This document shows, in pieces, positions 24,186-32,643 of a stretch of 64,000 nucleotides of DNA (position 1 is the stretch's first letter; each line of letters opens with the position of its first letter). Below the pieces are notes generated by a model, which made no database searches, was not told the DNA's origin, and saw only the letters and a list, made by a program, of their open reading frames with translations. Position numbers and translations under genes: made by a program. Origin of the DNA: Anaerofilum faecale (GTDB taxonomy: Bacteria > Bacillota > Clostridia > Oscillospirales > Ruminococcaceae); assembly GCA_019114265.1 (NCBI GenBank), contig DXFV01000029.1, forward strand, positions 66,233 through 130,232, given 5' to 3'.

Positions 24186-25838
24186 ATGATCGTATTGCAG
24201 GGACAGGGCGTGTCGAAGGGCATCGAATACGGCAGCCTGTATTTCTACCATCGCACCAGCACCCAGGTGACACAGCAGACGGTGGAGGATACGGCCGCCG
24301 AAGCGCAGCGTCTGGAAGAAGCCAAGGCGAAGTCGATCGCGCAGCTGGAGCAGATGGCGGAGAAAGCCCGCGAAGAGGCGGGCGACAGCGCCGCCGAGCT
24401 GTTTGAGACCCACGCGATGTTTGTGGAGGATGAGGACTATACCGGCGCGATGGACGAACTGCTGGAGGAAGGCTGGAACGCCGAGTATGCGGTGCAGCAG
24501 GCGGGCGAGCAGTTCGCCGCGATGCTGGCCGCGATGGACGACCCGTATATGCGGGCGCGTGCGGCGGATATCCGGGACGTGACCCAGCGGCTGCTGAACA
24601 ACCTGATGGGGATCGTGGAGGGCGGCATCGACGCCGACCATCCGGTGATCCTGGCAGCCGACGACCTCGCGCCCTCCGAGACCATCCAGCTGGACAAGAG
24701 CAAGATCCTGGCCATCGCCACCCAGGGCGGTTCCGGCAACAGCCACACCGCGATCCTGGCGCGCACGATGGGGATCCCGGCGGTCTGCGGCCTGGGCGAC
24801 GCGCTGAACGAGAGCATGAACGGGCACGCGGCCTACATCGTGGGCGATACCGGCGAGTTGATCTTTGACCCCGACGCCGACACGCTGGCCGCCCTGCAGG
24901 TGCGGCAGAAAGCCCAGCAGGAGCAGCGCGAGCTGATGCGCACGATGGTGGGGCAGGAGGACGTCACGCTGGACGGCCGGCATATCAAGGTATACTGCAA
25001 CATCGGCTCGCCCGAGGATGTGGACGCGGTGCTCACCAACGACGGCCGGGGCATCGGCCTGTTCCGCTCGGAATTTCTGTATCTGGCCGCCGAGGACTAC
25101 CCCAGTGAGGAAGACCAGTTCCGGGCCTACAAAGAGGTGGCGGCCGCCATGCAGGGCAAGACGGTGGTGATCCGCACGCTGGACATCGGCGCCGACAAGC
25201 AGGTGGAGTATTTCGGGCTGAACAGGGAAGAAAACCCGGCGATGGGTCTGCGCGCCATCCGCATCTGCCTGAACCGTCCCGAGGTGTTCCGCACCCAGCT
25301 GCGCGCGCTGTACCGCGCGAGTGCATACGGCAAGATCGCCATCATGTTCCCGATGATCGCCAGCGTGTGGGAGGTGAAGGAGTGCCGCCGCGCCTGCCAG
25401 AAGGTGATGGAGGAGCTGAAAGCGGAGGGCATCCCGTTCGACCCGGAGGTGGAGATCGGCATCATGATCGAGACCCCGGCCGCGGTTTTCATCGCCGACG
25501 AGCTGGCGCCGCTGGTGGATTTCTTCTCGGTGGGGACCAACGACCTCACCCAGTACACTCTGGCCTGCGACCGCCAGTGCAACGATCTGGGCAAATTCTT
25601 CGACCCGCATCATCCGGCGGTGCTGCGCGCGCTGAAGATGGCCGCCGACGCCGCCCACAAAGCGGGCATCTGGATCGGCATCTGCGGCGAACTGGGCGCA
25701 GACCTGAGCCTGCTGCCCACCTTCCTCGCCATCGGCATCGACGAGCTGAGCGTTTCGCCCACAGCGGTGCTGCCGCTGCGCGCGGAGATCCGCAGGAGCA
25801 TTGCCAGCACCTGTACGCTGGATATGCTGAACAGTTGA
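24186..25838 (+). CDS. ptsI: PTS Enzyme I (phosphoenolpyruvate-protein phosphotransferase)
   Basis: A 550-aa cytoplasmic enzyme that takes phosphate from PEP and passes it to HPr. The phosphorylated His is at residue 187 in GGSGNSHTAILAR, where GGSGN replaces the more usual GGRTS. The PEP-binding barrel contains GIGLFRSEFLYL and the signature DFFSVGTNDLTQYTLACDR. It is slightly shorter than the typical 570 residues. AGGAGAG precedes the ATG. It ends the PTS cluster, before a strong bidirectional hairpin. Confidence 0.95.
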   Translation: MIVLQGQGVSKGIEYGSLYFYHRTSTQVTQQTVEDTAAEAQRLEEAKAKSIAQLEQMAEKAREEAGDSAAELFETHAMFVEDEDYTGAMDELLEEGWNAEYAVQQAGEQFAAMLAAMDDPYMRARAADIRDVTQRLLNNLMGIVEGGIDADHPVILAADDLAPSETIQLDKSKILAIATQGGSGNSHTAILARTMGIPAVCGLGDALNESMNGHAAYIVGDTGELIFDPDADTLAALQVRQKAQQEQRELMRTMVGQEDVTLDGRHIKVYCNIGSPEDVDAVLTNDGRGIGLFRSEFLYLAAEDYPSEEDQFRAYKEVAAAMQGKTVVIRTLDIGADKQVEYFGLNREENPAMGLRAIRICLNRPEVFRTQLRALYRASAYGKIAIMFPMIASVWEVKECRRACQKVMEELKAEGIPFDPEVEIGIMIETPAAVFIADELAPLVDFFSVGTNDLTQYTLACDRQCNDLGKFFDPHHPAVLRALKMAADAAHKAGIWIGICGELGADLSLLPTFLAIGIDELSVSPTAVLPLRAEIRRSIASTCTLDMLNS

Positions 25839-25849
25839 CTGTGTGATAA

Positions 25850-25893
25850 ACAAAAAAAGCGCGTCCATCCATGCAGGGGATGGGCGCGCTTTC
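25850..25893 (+). terminator. terminator of the PTS cluster (possibly bidirectional)
   Basis: AGCGCGTCCATCC (25858-25870) pairs with GGATGGGCGCGCT (25878-25891, one bulge). An A-run (25852-25858) precedes and a short T-rich tail follows. Confidence 0.7.
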
Positions 25894-26199
25894 TGTATCC
25901 AGACGGCACCGTGCGGACACAGGACGTTTCTGCAAAACACACAGCGCTTCGGCGGTCTGTGAGGGGATCTGCCGCCGAAAGGACCGCTCCCCGCAACAGC
26001 ATGAATTCCCTCGGAATGTGCCGCCGGTCTGCCGGTGAAAGACCGGCCGACACAAAAAATCCTTGTCCTTCCGCCGGCAGCGGCAGGCAGGGGAGCCCGG
26101 TGCTCGGAAGGCATTTTCACTCGGATGTTTTCCGGGAATTCGCCGCCTGCTCCACCACTTTCTGATAGGGTCCGATGATGTACTGATTCATCTGGCCCT
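25894..26199. other. intergenic region without a supported gene
   Basis: About 300 bases between the PTS terminator and the stop of the minus-strand flavodoxin-type gene. The short open frames here lack ribosome sites and protein character. Only small imperfect hairpins were seen. G+C begins to fall here compared with the PTS genes. Confidence 0.5.
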
Positions 26200-27480
26200 T
26201 CATTTTTTCTGCACCGACGGGATGGAAATCAGTGCTCCCACCAGCTTCATCTGTAAAATGCGCTTTTTCTGCTTCTGCGGGAAATCGTAGATGCCGTGCT
26301 CCTTGTAAAACTTGTGGTCGGCCTTCATCATCCCCTGCATGATGTAGATCAGGTCGCGGAAAATCTTCATACCGCCCACACCGTAAAAATTCGCCGGGCG
26401 GGACAGCTTTTTCTCCAGCGCAAACACCAGCGAATCCGCCAGAGTGCGGATATCAGCCGCGGTGTTTCCCTCGTCTGTGGCCACGCCGCACAGGTAATTT
26501 CCGCCCACTTCGCTGCGTCCCTCCACGATCATGCGCAGATTGCTCTCGTACTGATATTCGCCGCTGATGAGATAGGCAATGGGGGTGCCGTGTGTGACCG
26601 TGCGGTGTCCGTTGCAAAACTGGCGGTCATCGTAGCACTTGAAGCTGGAGTGTGTGTAGTGGTCGGAGATGGTAAAGGCATATACAAAGGCGTCAGCGCT
26701 CTGGATTTTTGTGCGGAGGAATTCGTCAAAGCCATCCTTGTACACACATTTTCCGGTGACCGCGCAGCCGAAGCAGCCCAGACAACCGCCGGAGAAAGGA
26801 AACTCCCGCAGATTCACCACCCGGCTTTCGTAGGGCAGGGCCGCACGGAAATCGGCAATCATGTTTTGAAGATTTTCGTCGTTGGGGGCGCAGTTGGTCA
26901 CGATGACCACGTCTTTGCTCCGGCTCTTGGGAACAGAGGGCAAAGCGGGACGGTAAACCTCCTTTGTGCGTTCGGGCGCGTGGACCGGAGGCACGGCAAA
27001 CAGACCATGCGTGCAGGAAAAAATCAGCTGCTCAAAGAAGGCCCGTGCCTCTCGCTGTCCCTGCTCGGTGAGCAGGTCGTCCATATCGGCCGACAGTCCG
27101 CGCACCACTTTCATTCCCAGATCAAAGCAGTTTTCCTCCACATAGCGGTGGGCAGTGACATCGTAAAAATGCTTGGATGTCGTGATCTGGGAAGCAAATT
27201 TTCCGGCAAGCTCCACGCCGTTTTCTTTGATGAGTTCGATGAGGCGGTGGAGCTGATAGGGCGCGATAAAGGTGTATACCGGATAGGTAAACAGCAGCAG
27301 ATCGGCCTTTTCCAGCTCCGCGCGCAGCGGGGCAAAATCCTTTTCATAGCTTTTGATCCGCTGTCCCACCGGAACAAAGGTAAAGGTGTGCTCTGGATGC
27401 AGCGCCTGCAGATACAGAGCGGTGTGAACCGTGGTGGAGTTTTTCCCCTTGGGGCTGGCGTTCAATACGAGAATGTTCAT
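26200..27480 (-). CDS. tandem flavodoxin-fold NAD(P)H-dependent oxidoreductase
   Basis: A 426-aa protein with two NADPH-dependent FMN-reductase-like domains. Domain 1 (about 1-170) opens ILVLNASPKGKNSTTVHTAL, the FMN-phosphate loop, with FTYPVYTFIAPYQL later. Domain 2 (about 190-330) opens VVIVTNCAPNDENLQNM and contains GGCLGCFGCAVTGKC, a Cys-rich segment like that of iron-sulfur flavoproteins. A basic tail follows. The likely role is FMN-dependent reduction of quinone, nitro or metal substrates. It is the second gene after a PadR regulator (4-base overlap), a typical pairing for inducible detoxification enzymes. Confidence 0.85.
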   Translation of the reverse strand: MNILVLNASPKGKNSTTVHTALYLQALHPEHTFTFVPVGQRIKSYEKDFAPLRAELEKADLLLFTYPVYTFIAPYQLHRLIELIKENGVELAGKFASQITTSKHFYDVTAHRYVEENCFDLGMKVVRGLSADMDDLLTEQGQREARAFFEQLIFSCTHGLFAVPPVHAPERTKEVYRPALPSVPKSRSKDVVIVTNCAPNDENLQNMIADFRAALPYESRVVNLREFPFSGGCLGCFGCAVTGKCVYKDGFDEFLRTKIQSADAFVYAFTISDHYTHSSFKCYDDRQFCNGHRTVTHGTPIAYLISGEYQYESNLRMIVEGRSEVGGNYLCGVATDEGNTAADIRTLADSLVFALEKKLSRPANFYGVGGMKIFRDLIYIMQGMMKADHKFYKEHGIYDFPQKQKKRILQMKLVGALISIPSVQKK

Positions 27481-28028
27481 GGTTGTTCCTCCAATTCACC
27501 AAGCAGCCGGGTATACCAGCCGATTTCAAATTCCGCGGCAGCAATGCCGTATTCGATGGTGTATCCCTGAAAACGCAGCACCTGCGGCCAGTCGGTACCC
27601 GGCGGCAGCTCCCGCGCCTGTATGCAGCTGAAGCGGTCGCGGATCGTGCAGAGAATCTCCCGCATCTCCTCCAGCTGACGAATATATTCCCGGATTGCTT
27701 CCAGACGTTCCTCCGGCTTTGCCAGACCCGCAAAAAACAGCCGGGAAAGCTCCCTGTGTTTGTTTTTGTCTGCCCGCATGGGCTGTGCGATCCACGCGGA
27801 AAAAGCGGAACGCCCGGTTTCTGTGATGGAAAAGATTTTTCTGCGGCGTTTTCCGCTCATGGTTTCACAAGCGGTGATTTTGCCTTCGCTTTCCAGCTTC
27901 AGCAGAGCGGTCTGCACGCTGCCGGCGCTGGCAGAACAGATCAGAGCAAGATTTTTTCGGATAAACTGCTGCAGCTCATAGCCGGTCATCGGCGAGAGAA
28001 TAAGCAGCCCCAAAATCAAATACTCCAT
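27477..28028 (-). CDS. PadR-family transcriptional regulator
   Basis: A 183-aa repressor-type protein. The N-terminal winged helix (MEYLILGLLILSPMTGYEL...) is characteristic of PadR, with the wing around GKRRRKIFSITETGRSAF, and a helical C-terminal dimerisation domain (VirR-like, about 95-183) follows. It overlaps the oxidoreductase gene by 4 bases. An inverted repeat overlaps its own promoter, so autorepression together with the oxidoreductase gene is likely. The effector is unknown. Confidence 0.9.
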   Translation of the reverse strand: MEYLILGLLILSPMTGYELQQFIRKNLALICSASAGSVQTALLKLESEGKITACETMSGKRRRKIFSITETGRSAFSAWIAQPMRADKNKHRELSRLFFAGLAKPEERLEAIREYIRQLEEMREILCTIRDRFSCIQARELPPGTDWPQVLRFQGYTIEYGIAAAEFEIGWYTRLLGELEEQP

Positions 28029-28040
28029 ACCATCACCCTT

Positions 28041-28086
28041 ATATATCGAATAGATATATTGTAGGCTTTGATGCGGCGTCTGTCAA
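28041..28086 (-). promoter_or_regulatory. PadR promoter with overlapping inverted-repeat operator
   Basis: On the minus strand TTGACA (28081-28086) and TACAAT (28058-28063) are 17 bases apart. A perfect inverted repeat ATATATC-gaata-GATATAT (28041-28059) overlaps the -10 and the expected start site, and is the likely PadR operator. Confidence 0.75.
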
Positions 28087-28216
28087 GAGATGCAGGAAAA
28101 ACACAGCGGCTGTCCGACCGGATTTATAAAGCATTGTGCCGGCAATTCAAACATTGCTTTCGCCAATGCCATTCCTGTAATTTGTCCGATTCCCAACACA
28201 CCCGGCATACAGGCAT

Positions 28217-28253
28217 AAAAAAGCGCCGAAGCAAAACGAAGTTTGCTTCGGCG
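28217..28253 (-). terminator. terminator of the tRNA-Leu gene
   Basis: The stem CGCCGAAGCAAA/TTTGCTTCGGCG (28224-28253) is followed on the minus strand by a T-run (28217-28222), directly after the tRNA 3' end. Confidence 0.85.
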
Positions 28254-28340
28254 TGGTGCCGCTAACCGGGCTCGAACCGGTACGGTATTTCTACCGGAGG
28301 ATTTTAAGTCCGCTGTGTCTGCCAATTCCACCATAGCGGC
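28254..28340 (-). tRNA. tRNA-Leu (anticodon TAA)
   Basis: The minus strand shows an 87-base type II tRNA. The acceptor GCCGCTA pairs with TAGCGGC, the T arm is GGTTCGAGCC, a long variable arm is present, and the anticodon loop CTTAAAA gives anticodon TAA. CCA is encoded (28254-28256). Confidence 0.95.
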
Positions 28341-28357
28341 AAAGATGTGCTTTGATT

Positions 28358-28386
28358 ATGATACAACAAGGCGGTACCATTGTCAA
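28358..28386 (-). promoter_or_regulatory. promoter of tRNA-Leu
   Basis: On the minus strand TTGACA (28381-28386) and TATCAT (28358-28363) have a 17-base spacer and lie 18 bases before the tRNA. Confidence 0.8.
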
Positions 28387-28493
28387 GCAAAAAGGCGTGC
28401 ACATCCGCTGTATGATGAAAAGCCCCGGTTTCCTGTACAGGACACAAAGAGTCATCTGTACAGACCATTCACCAGGGCCGAAGCCGATTTTTG

Positions 28494-29243
28494 TCAAAAA
28501 GGACCCGCGCAATCCAAGACATTCGTGTAATGGCACATGGAACAGAAACTCTGGTAGGCAATCGCATCGCCGTCCAGAGAGACCGAAAATGCGTCCGGGT
28601 GCTGCGCATTCCACTGGCGGATAAACCGGTATAGGCTGTTCCACTCCGCCGGAGAATATATGCCCGGTTTGTAATACGCAAGAGTACAGTGCAGTGTGAG
28701 AGGGTAGGGAAGCGGGCGTATTTCTTCCAGACATCCGTACATGTCCTGTATCGCCCGGTGATCCGTTTCGCATACCGGCACAAAAAGCATTACGATAGAG
28801 CTGGATACCATACTCACCATGCCCTTTGCAAACAGCCGCACAGAACCTCTGCCTGTGATGTACGGCAGTCTTTCCCGCAGCTGTGTCCGATGCGCTTCTG
28901 CCGCTGCCTGAACATCCCGCTGCAAGGACGCCGCACACAGATCGTGCAGGGTGATGTGGAAGGTATCTGCCGGAAGCGGTTCCGCCAGCATTCCTCCTGC
29001 CGCACCATACAGCGAAGACTGGATATCCCCCAAAACCCGTTTTGCGTCTTCTGGGAGCTGGAACACAACGGTATCGCCGTAAAAGGGCCGGAAGGAACCG
29101 TCGGCATACAACTTCTGCTCCAGTCCACGGGCGGTTGCAAGCGGCTCATTCTCCGGCGGAAAGCACGCCCGGCAGTCAAGAAGCTCCTGTATCCGCCGTT
29201 GATATGCGGAATAGCTTTCTTTCTGAATCGTTTTGCTGTCCAT
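28494..29243 (-). CDS. 2H (LigT-like) phosphoesterase
   Basis: A 249-aa protein with the two H-x-T motifs that define 2H phosphoesterases: FHITLHD (His96, Thr98) and LHCTLAY (His185, Thr187), about 90 residues apart as expected. Members hydrolyse 2',3'-cyclic phosphates, ADP-ribose 1'',2''-cyclic phosphate or 2'-5' linkages. The neighbouring ADP-ribosylglycohydrolase and NADAR genes favour an ADP-ribose- or RNA-end-directed substrate here, but that is inference. It is the last gene of the minus-strand island operon, 22 bases after the glycohydrolase gene, with AAAGGAG before the ATG. No clear terminator follows before the tRNA-Leu promoter. Confidence 0.8.
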   Translation of the reverse strand: MDSKTIQKESYSAYQRRIQELLDCRACFPPENEPLATARGLEQKLYADGSFRPFYGDTVVFQLPEDAKRVLGDIQSSLYGAAGGMLAEPLPADTFHITLHDLCAASLQRDVQAAAEAHRTQLRERLPYITGRGSVRLFAKGMVSMVSSSIVMLFVPVCETDHRAIQDMYGCLEEIRPLPYPLTLHCTLAYYKPGIYSPAEWNSLYRFIRQWNAQHPDAFSVSLDGDAIAYQSFCSMCHYTNVLDCAGPF

Positions 29244-29265
29244 GCTGTGCGCTCCTTTCGCAGGA

Positions 29266-30375
29266 TCAGTGCGGCGTATATTTGCAGAATATATATTTTT
29301 TCTCCCAGATCCCGTCGGGAGAACAGGTGTATTCGTTGATCTGGCAGTCGTGGTAAAGGTCGTCTGCCAATTCCGTCATCACATCCAGAAGCTCCAGATT
29401 TGCTGTGTATTTGGCGGGGATCGCCTGTAAACCGAGATAGGCGCCCAAAATATTGCCGGTAACAGAGCCGGTCGAATCGCTGTCCCCGCTGTGATTCACC
29501 GAGGCAATCAGCGCTTTGTCAAAATCGCTGGAATATTTCAGCGCGCAGTAAACCGCGATTGCCAGCGTTTCCTCGGCAACCCAGCCTTCGCCCAGCGCGG
29601 CGATGGCTTCCTCGTCCGGCAGATTCTGCTGCGACAGCTGCACCGCTTTATCCAGCAGCTGTTCAAACGCGGGCAGATAGCTGTTTCCTTTAAATTGCCG
29701 ATGGATCGACGCTTTCATGTCAGCCACGATTTCCGACAAAGAGAGATCGTCCCGATGGGCGGCAAGACTTACGATGTGGACCAGCGCAGCCGCAGGGATA
29801 TATCCAAGGGGATGTCCGTGGGTGAGTGCGGCGGCTTCTGCACCGATGCGGTCGATTTGCTCCTGCGGCATCGTGTCCGCCGACAGATATAAGCCGATAG
29901 GAGCAACCCGCATAACGCCCCCGCAGCCCTTGCTGTGGTTGACCGGCTCTTCGGGGGTGCCGTATGTTTCCCCGGAAATCGCGCGCAGACAGGTGCCTCC
30001 GGGAGCGCGCGGGTGAAAAAGTTCCGGCACATTGACAAGCCAGGAATGGAAATCTTCCCCCTTCAGCGGGTAGGATTCCCGCTGTGTGCGGTACCAGTCC
30101 CGGTAACAGACGCCGATATAGGACGCATAAGAGCCCATAATTCCGCGGACACAGCCTCTTGTAGTGCCGAACAAAAGGCCGTTTGCGGTGAACAGGGTCA
30201 TCTGGGTGTCGTCCGAGATCAGCGCTTTTCCGCCTTTCAAATCGTATTCGGTGATTCCCTGTTTGCCGTACATTTGTTTGATGGAAGCGCTGTCCAGAAA
30301 TTCAACGGCATATCCCAGCGCGTCGCCTGCCGCTCCGCCGATCAGACACCCCCTGTAACGATCCAAATCTTTCAT
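29266..30375 (-). CDS. ADP-ribosylglycohydrolase (ARH/DraG family)
   Basis: A 369-aa enzyme of the ADP-ribosylglycohydrolase family, which removes ADP-ribose from proteins, nucleic acids or small adducts. LIGGAAGDALGYAVEF (residues 11-26), the metal-ligand motif ISDDTQMT (Ser54-Asp55-Asp56-Thr57) and the second metal motif HSGDSDSTG (from His295) are all intact, so the dinuclear Mg site should form. Length and motif spacing are standard. GGAAAGGAG precedes the ATG. Position between the NMNAT-NADAR gene and the 2H phosphoesterase gene suggests joint action on ADP-ribosylated molecules. No ADP-ribosyltransferase gene was seen in the window. Confidence 0.9.
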   Translation of the reverse strand: MKDLDRYRGCLIGGAAGDALGYAVEFLDSASIKQMYGKQGITEYDLKGGKALISDDTQMTLFTANGLLFGTTRGCVRGIMGSYASYIGVCYRDWYRTQRESYPLKGEDFHSWLVNVPELFHPRAPGGTCLRAISGETYGTPEEPVNHSKGCGGVMRVAPIGLYLSADTMPQEQIDRIGAEAAALTHGHPLGYIPAAALVHIVSLAAHRDDLSLSEIVADMKASIHRQFKGNSYLPAFEQLLDKAVQLSQQNLPDEEAIAALGEGWVAEETLAIAVYCALKYSSDFDKALIASVNHSGDSDSTGSVTGNILGAYLGLQAIPAKYTANLELLDVMTELADDLYHDCQINEYTCSPDGIWEKKYIFCKYTPH

Positions 30376-30516
30376 ACAATATACTCCTTTCCCGTTGCAT
30401 TGCCGCAGCGATTGCCTGTGAATCCCCGTCCGGGGACATCTTCCCGTCTGTGCTGTGCCGTGCAGACAGTCCCTGCAAAACGCCGGACACAGTGCACCTT
30501 TCGCACAGGTTTTGTG

Positions 30517-31629
30517 TCAGGCAGTCCCGGCGATTTCATCGCGTACCTTCATCAGAATTTTGCCCAGATGGTTTTCTCCCTTGCCGGTGTTCTGGTCGAT
30601 TCCCCAAAAGGTATCGTGCCAGCGGTTACCCTCCTCCAAGGTCATGCCGCCGGTTTCCAGCAGCTTCTGCTTCAGGTCTTCATTCTGGGTGAATTTGGCC
30701 CGCACAATCTCCTCCATAATGCCGACCTTTACCTCTTCCCAGTCAGGACGAAGCGCAGTCTGCCTTCCCAAACGCTTCGCTTTTGCGGCGTCCATCGCGG
30801 TAAAAGCGAGCCGGTCCTCCGGCCGGACACATTTCTGTGCCTGAAAAGCCGCTTCATTGTTCTGGTAGGTCAGTCCCTGATAGGTCACGGGCGCATCCCA
30901 GAAATTGCTCAGAAAGCGGTATTCATTCTGAAAAGAGGGCACACAGGGTGTGTTCACCATCCCGTTTTCCCGCAGCAATTCCCATACGCGGGGATGACAC
31001 AGTGTCTCGGCGGAGGGATCTCCAAGCCGCAGCTTGTCCCGCAGCGCTGAAGAACTCACACCCTCCATGCCGTCCGGCGCGTCCAGCACCACAAACCGGT
31101 CACGATACTGCCGCAGGAAGGGGTGTGCTTCAATAGCGGCTTGGGGGTCTTCACTGTCCCGCCGGACAACAAGAATGCAGAACCGGTCCAGAAACTCGCG
31201 GATGCGGTGCCAGCGGGCGATAATCTCAATTTTGTCCCCGCCGGCCAGAAAGTACAGCTTCGCGTGGGGGTACCGTGTTTGCAGTTCCTCCAGCGTTTCA
31301 TAGGTATAGGCCTTTTGGGTGCGATGAAATTCCAGATCATCCACACGCAGTCTGGCGTCCTCCGACGCCATCGCCTGAAGCATTTCCAGCCGAAGCTGTT
31401 CGGGGTATACCTCCTCCGGCCGGCGGAGTTTGCGCATTTTGTTGGCTACATACGCATGGGAAGAGGGGACGAAGATCCCGTAGTCCGCGTCCAGCGCATC
31501 CAGCGCCGCCAGCAGCAGCGTTTGATGTGCCAGTGTCGGCGGATTGAAGGACCCGCCCATCACCACGATACATCCCTGCGGGCAGGGGTCTGCCGTCTGC
31601 GGCGTATACAAAGTACGGTCTGTTGTCAT
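30517..31629 (-). CDS. NMN/NaMN adenylyltransferase fused to a NADAR domain
   Basis: A 370-aa fusion. Residues 20-222 are a nucleotidyltransferase of the NadD/NMNAT type: GGSFNPPTLAH (residues 25-35) is the ATP-binding HxGH-like motif and GVSSSALRDKLR (about 190-201) corresponds to the ISTSxxR motif. Residues 228-370 are a NADAR (YbiA-like) domain: FQNEYRFLSNFW, NEAAFQAQK, RWHDTFWG and GENHLGKIL. NMNAT makes NAD(+) from (nicotinate) mononucleotide; NADAR members cleave ADP-ribose from guanine or act on riboflavin precursors. ATG 31629 with AAGGAGG is preferred to an in-frame ATG at 31665. No housekeeping nadD context (obg, yqeK, rsfS) is present. Confidence 0.88.
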   Translation of the reverse strand: MTTDRTLYTPQTADPCPQGCIVVMGGSFNPPTLAHQTLLLAALDALDADYGIFVPSSHAYVANKMRKLRRPEEVYPEQLRLEMLQAMASEDARLRVDDLEFHRTQKAYTYETLEELQTRYPHAKLYFLAGGDKIEIIARWHRIREFLDRFCILVVRRDSEDPQAAIEAHPFLRQYRDRFVVLDAPDGMEGVSSSALRDKLRLGDPSAETLCHPRVWELLRENGMVNTPCVPSFQNEYRFLSNFWDAPVTYQGLTYQNNEAAFQAQKCVRPEDRLAFTAMDAAKAKRLGRQTALRPDWEEVKVGIMEEIVRAKFTQNEDLKQKLLETGGMTLEEGNRWHDTFWGIDQNTGKGENHLGKILMKVRDEIAGTA

Positions 31630-31709
31630 CTTGTTTCGCCTCCTTGGTGCTCGCGCTCTCGCCATTGTGCAACAGGACGTGTTGCTGCGGGCGCAATATC
31701 AAACAGCTG

Positions 31710-32609
31710 TCAATAAATCCTGCCGTCACCGCCGCACCGCAGACAGTCCACATACCCCCGCCCGTTGCAACCGGAGCAGTCCTGCAGGGTTGGCTGATAG
31801 CCGACGTCATCGCCGCCGTAGTAGGGCGGGTCCACCAGCCGTTGTACGCTGCCGCTGCCATTACACACGGAACATTTTCTCTGGCCAACACCGCGGCATT
31901 CCGAGCACTGCTGCGTATTGGAAACCGGCGGAGTGTAGTCAATAGCAGGAGAATCATACCCACCGGCCGGAATATCTGCCCCACCGGTGTCGGCCGGCAA
32001 GTTGTTTCTGGTACAGGCACGGCAGGAAATGCGGTGGGTGCCGGAGCAGGTGGTGCAGGTCAGCGTGCCCGCGCCCAGACATTCCTCGCATTCCCAAACG
32101 CCATCTCCGCTGCACAGACAGACACTGGCGCCGGCTCCGCCGCAGTATGCGCATGTCTGATAGCCGGTTCCGTTGCACATCATGCACTTGGCGCGGAACA
32201 TGGTGTATTCATCCCCGAATATACCGGTGCCCTGGCAGGAAATACACGTACTTCCCCCCATTCCATCACAGGCGGCGCAGGCATACACGCCGCTGCCATC
32301 GCAAGTGTTGCACACATACACGCCGTCTCCATCGCAGCTGCCGCAGAATACGCTTCCATCCTCGCAGTCGGGACATTCCAGCACCCCTTCGTCGCCGCAG
32401 ACAGCGCATACATCCGGCAGAGAAACCGGATCAGAAACGGTATCCGCAGGGTCTCGCTTTACTGTTTCCTGTCTGCTGTCCGCCGCAGCGGAGCTGCTCT
32501 GTGCTTCGGAAGTGTATGTTTTGGAAGGTCTCTCCTGTGCGCATCCGTTCAACAGAAGCAGTCCGGCTGCACAGCACAGGGCGGCACATGTTTGCAGTAG
32601 TTTCTTCAT
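31710..32609 (-). CDS. lipoprotein with 15 DnaJ-type CxxC zinc-knuckle repeats
   Basis: A 299-aa protein with a lipobox signal peptide (cleavage before Cys23 in LLLLNGCAQ). After a short low-complexity linker it carries 15 CxxC pairs, many as CxxCxGxG like the zinc domain of DnaJ (for example CNTCDGSG, CISCQGTG, CSVCNGSG), plus one degenerate CLC. DnaJ itself has four such repeats and is cytoplasmic; no J domain is present here. A secreted, membrane-tethered array of this length suggests metal binding, redox or protein interaction outside the membrane. It sits between the pseudokinase and NMNAT-NADAR genes with gaps of 34 and 80 bases. Function is unknown. Confidence 0.85.
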   Translation of the reverse strand: MKKLLQTCAALCCAAGLLLLNGCAQERPSKTYTSEAQSSSAAADSRQETVKRDPADTVSDPVSLPDVCAVCGDEGVLECPDCEDGSVFCGSCDGDGVYVCNTCDGSGVYACAACDGMGGSTCISCQGTGIFGDEYTMFRAKCMMCNGTGYQTCAYCGGAGASVCLCSGDGVWECEECLGAGTLTCTTCSGTHRISCRACTRNNLPADTGGADIPAGGYDSPAIDYTPPVSNTQQCSECRGVGQRKCSVCNGSGSVQRLVDPPYYGGDDVGYQPTLQDCSGCNGRGYVDCLRCGGDGRIY

Positions 32610-32643
32610 GATTTTTCTCCTCTCTGTTGTACCAAATCAATTC

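Noticed and set aside
28083..28334. 83-aa open frame across the tRNA-Leu gene
   Set aside because: It reads through the tRNA and its terminator and has no protein character.
28254..28340. tRNA-Leu as an attachment site of an integrated element
   Set aside because: No integrase gene and no second copy of the tRNA 3' end could be found by eye near 39.7 kb or 26 kb. Only the base-composition shift remains as support.
28432..28463. CCTGTACAGG and CTGTACAG palindromes near the 2H gene, similar to 2883-2897
   Set aside because: They are short and could arise by chance. Too few copies are seen to call a shared operator.
31629..31665. Longer N-terminus (MARARAPRRRNK) for the NMNAT-NADAR protein
   Set aside because: The ribosome site AAGGAGG fits only the ATG at 31629, and the extension is basic with no family match.
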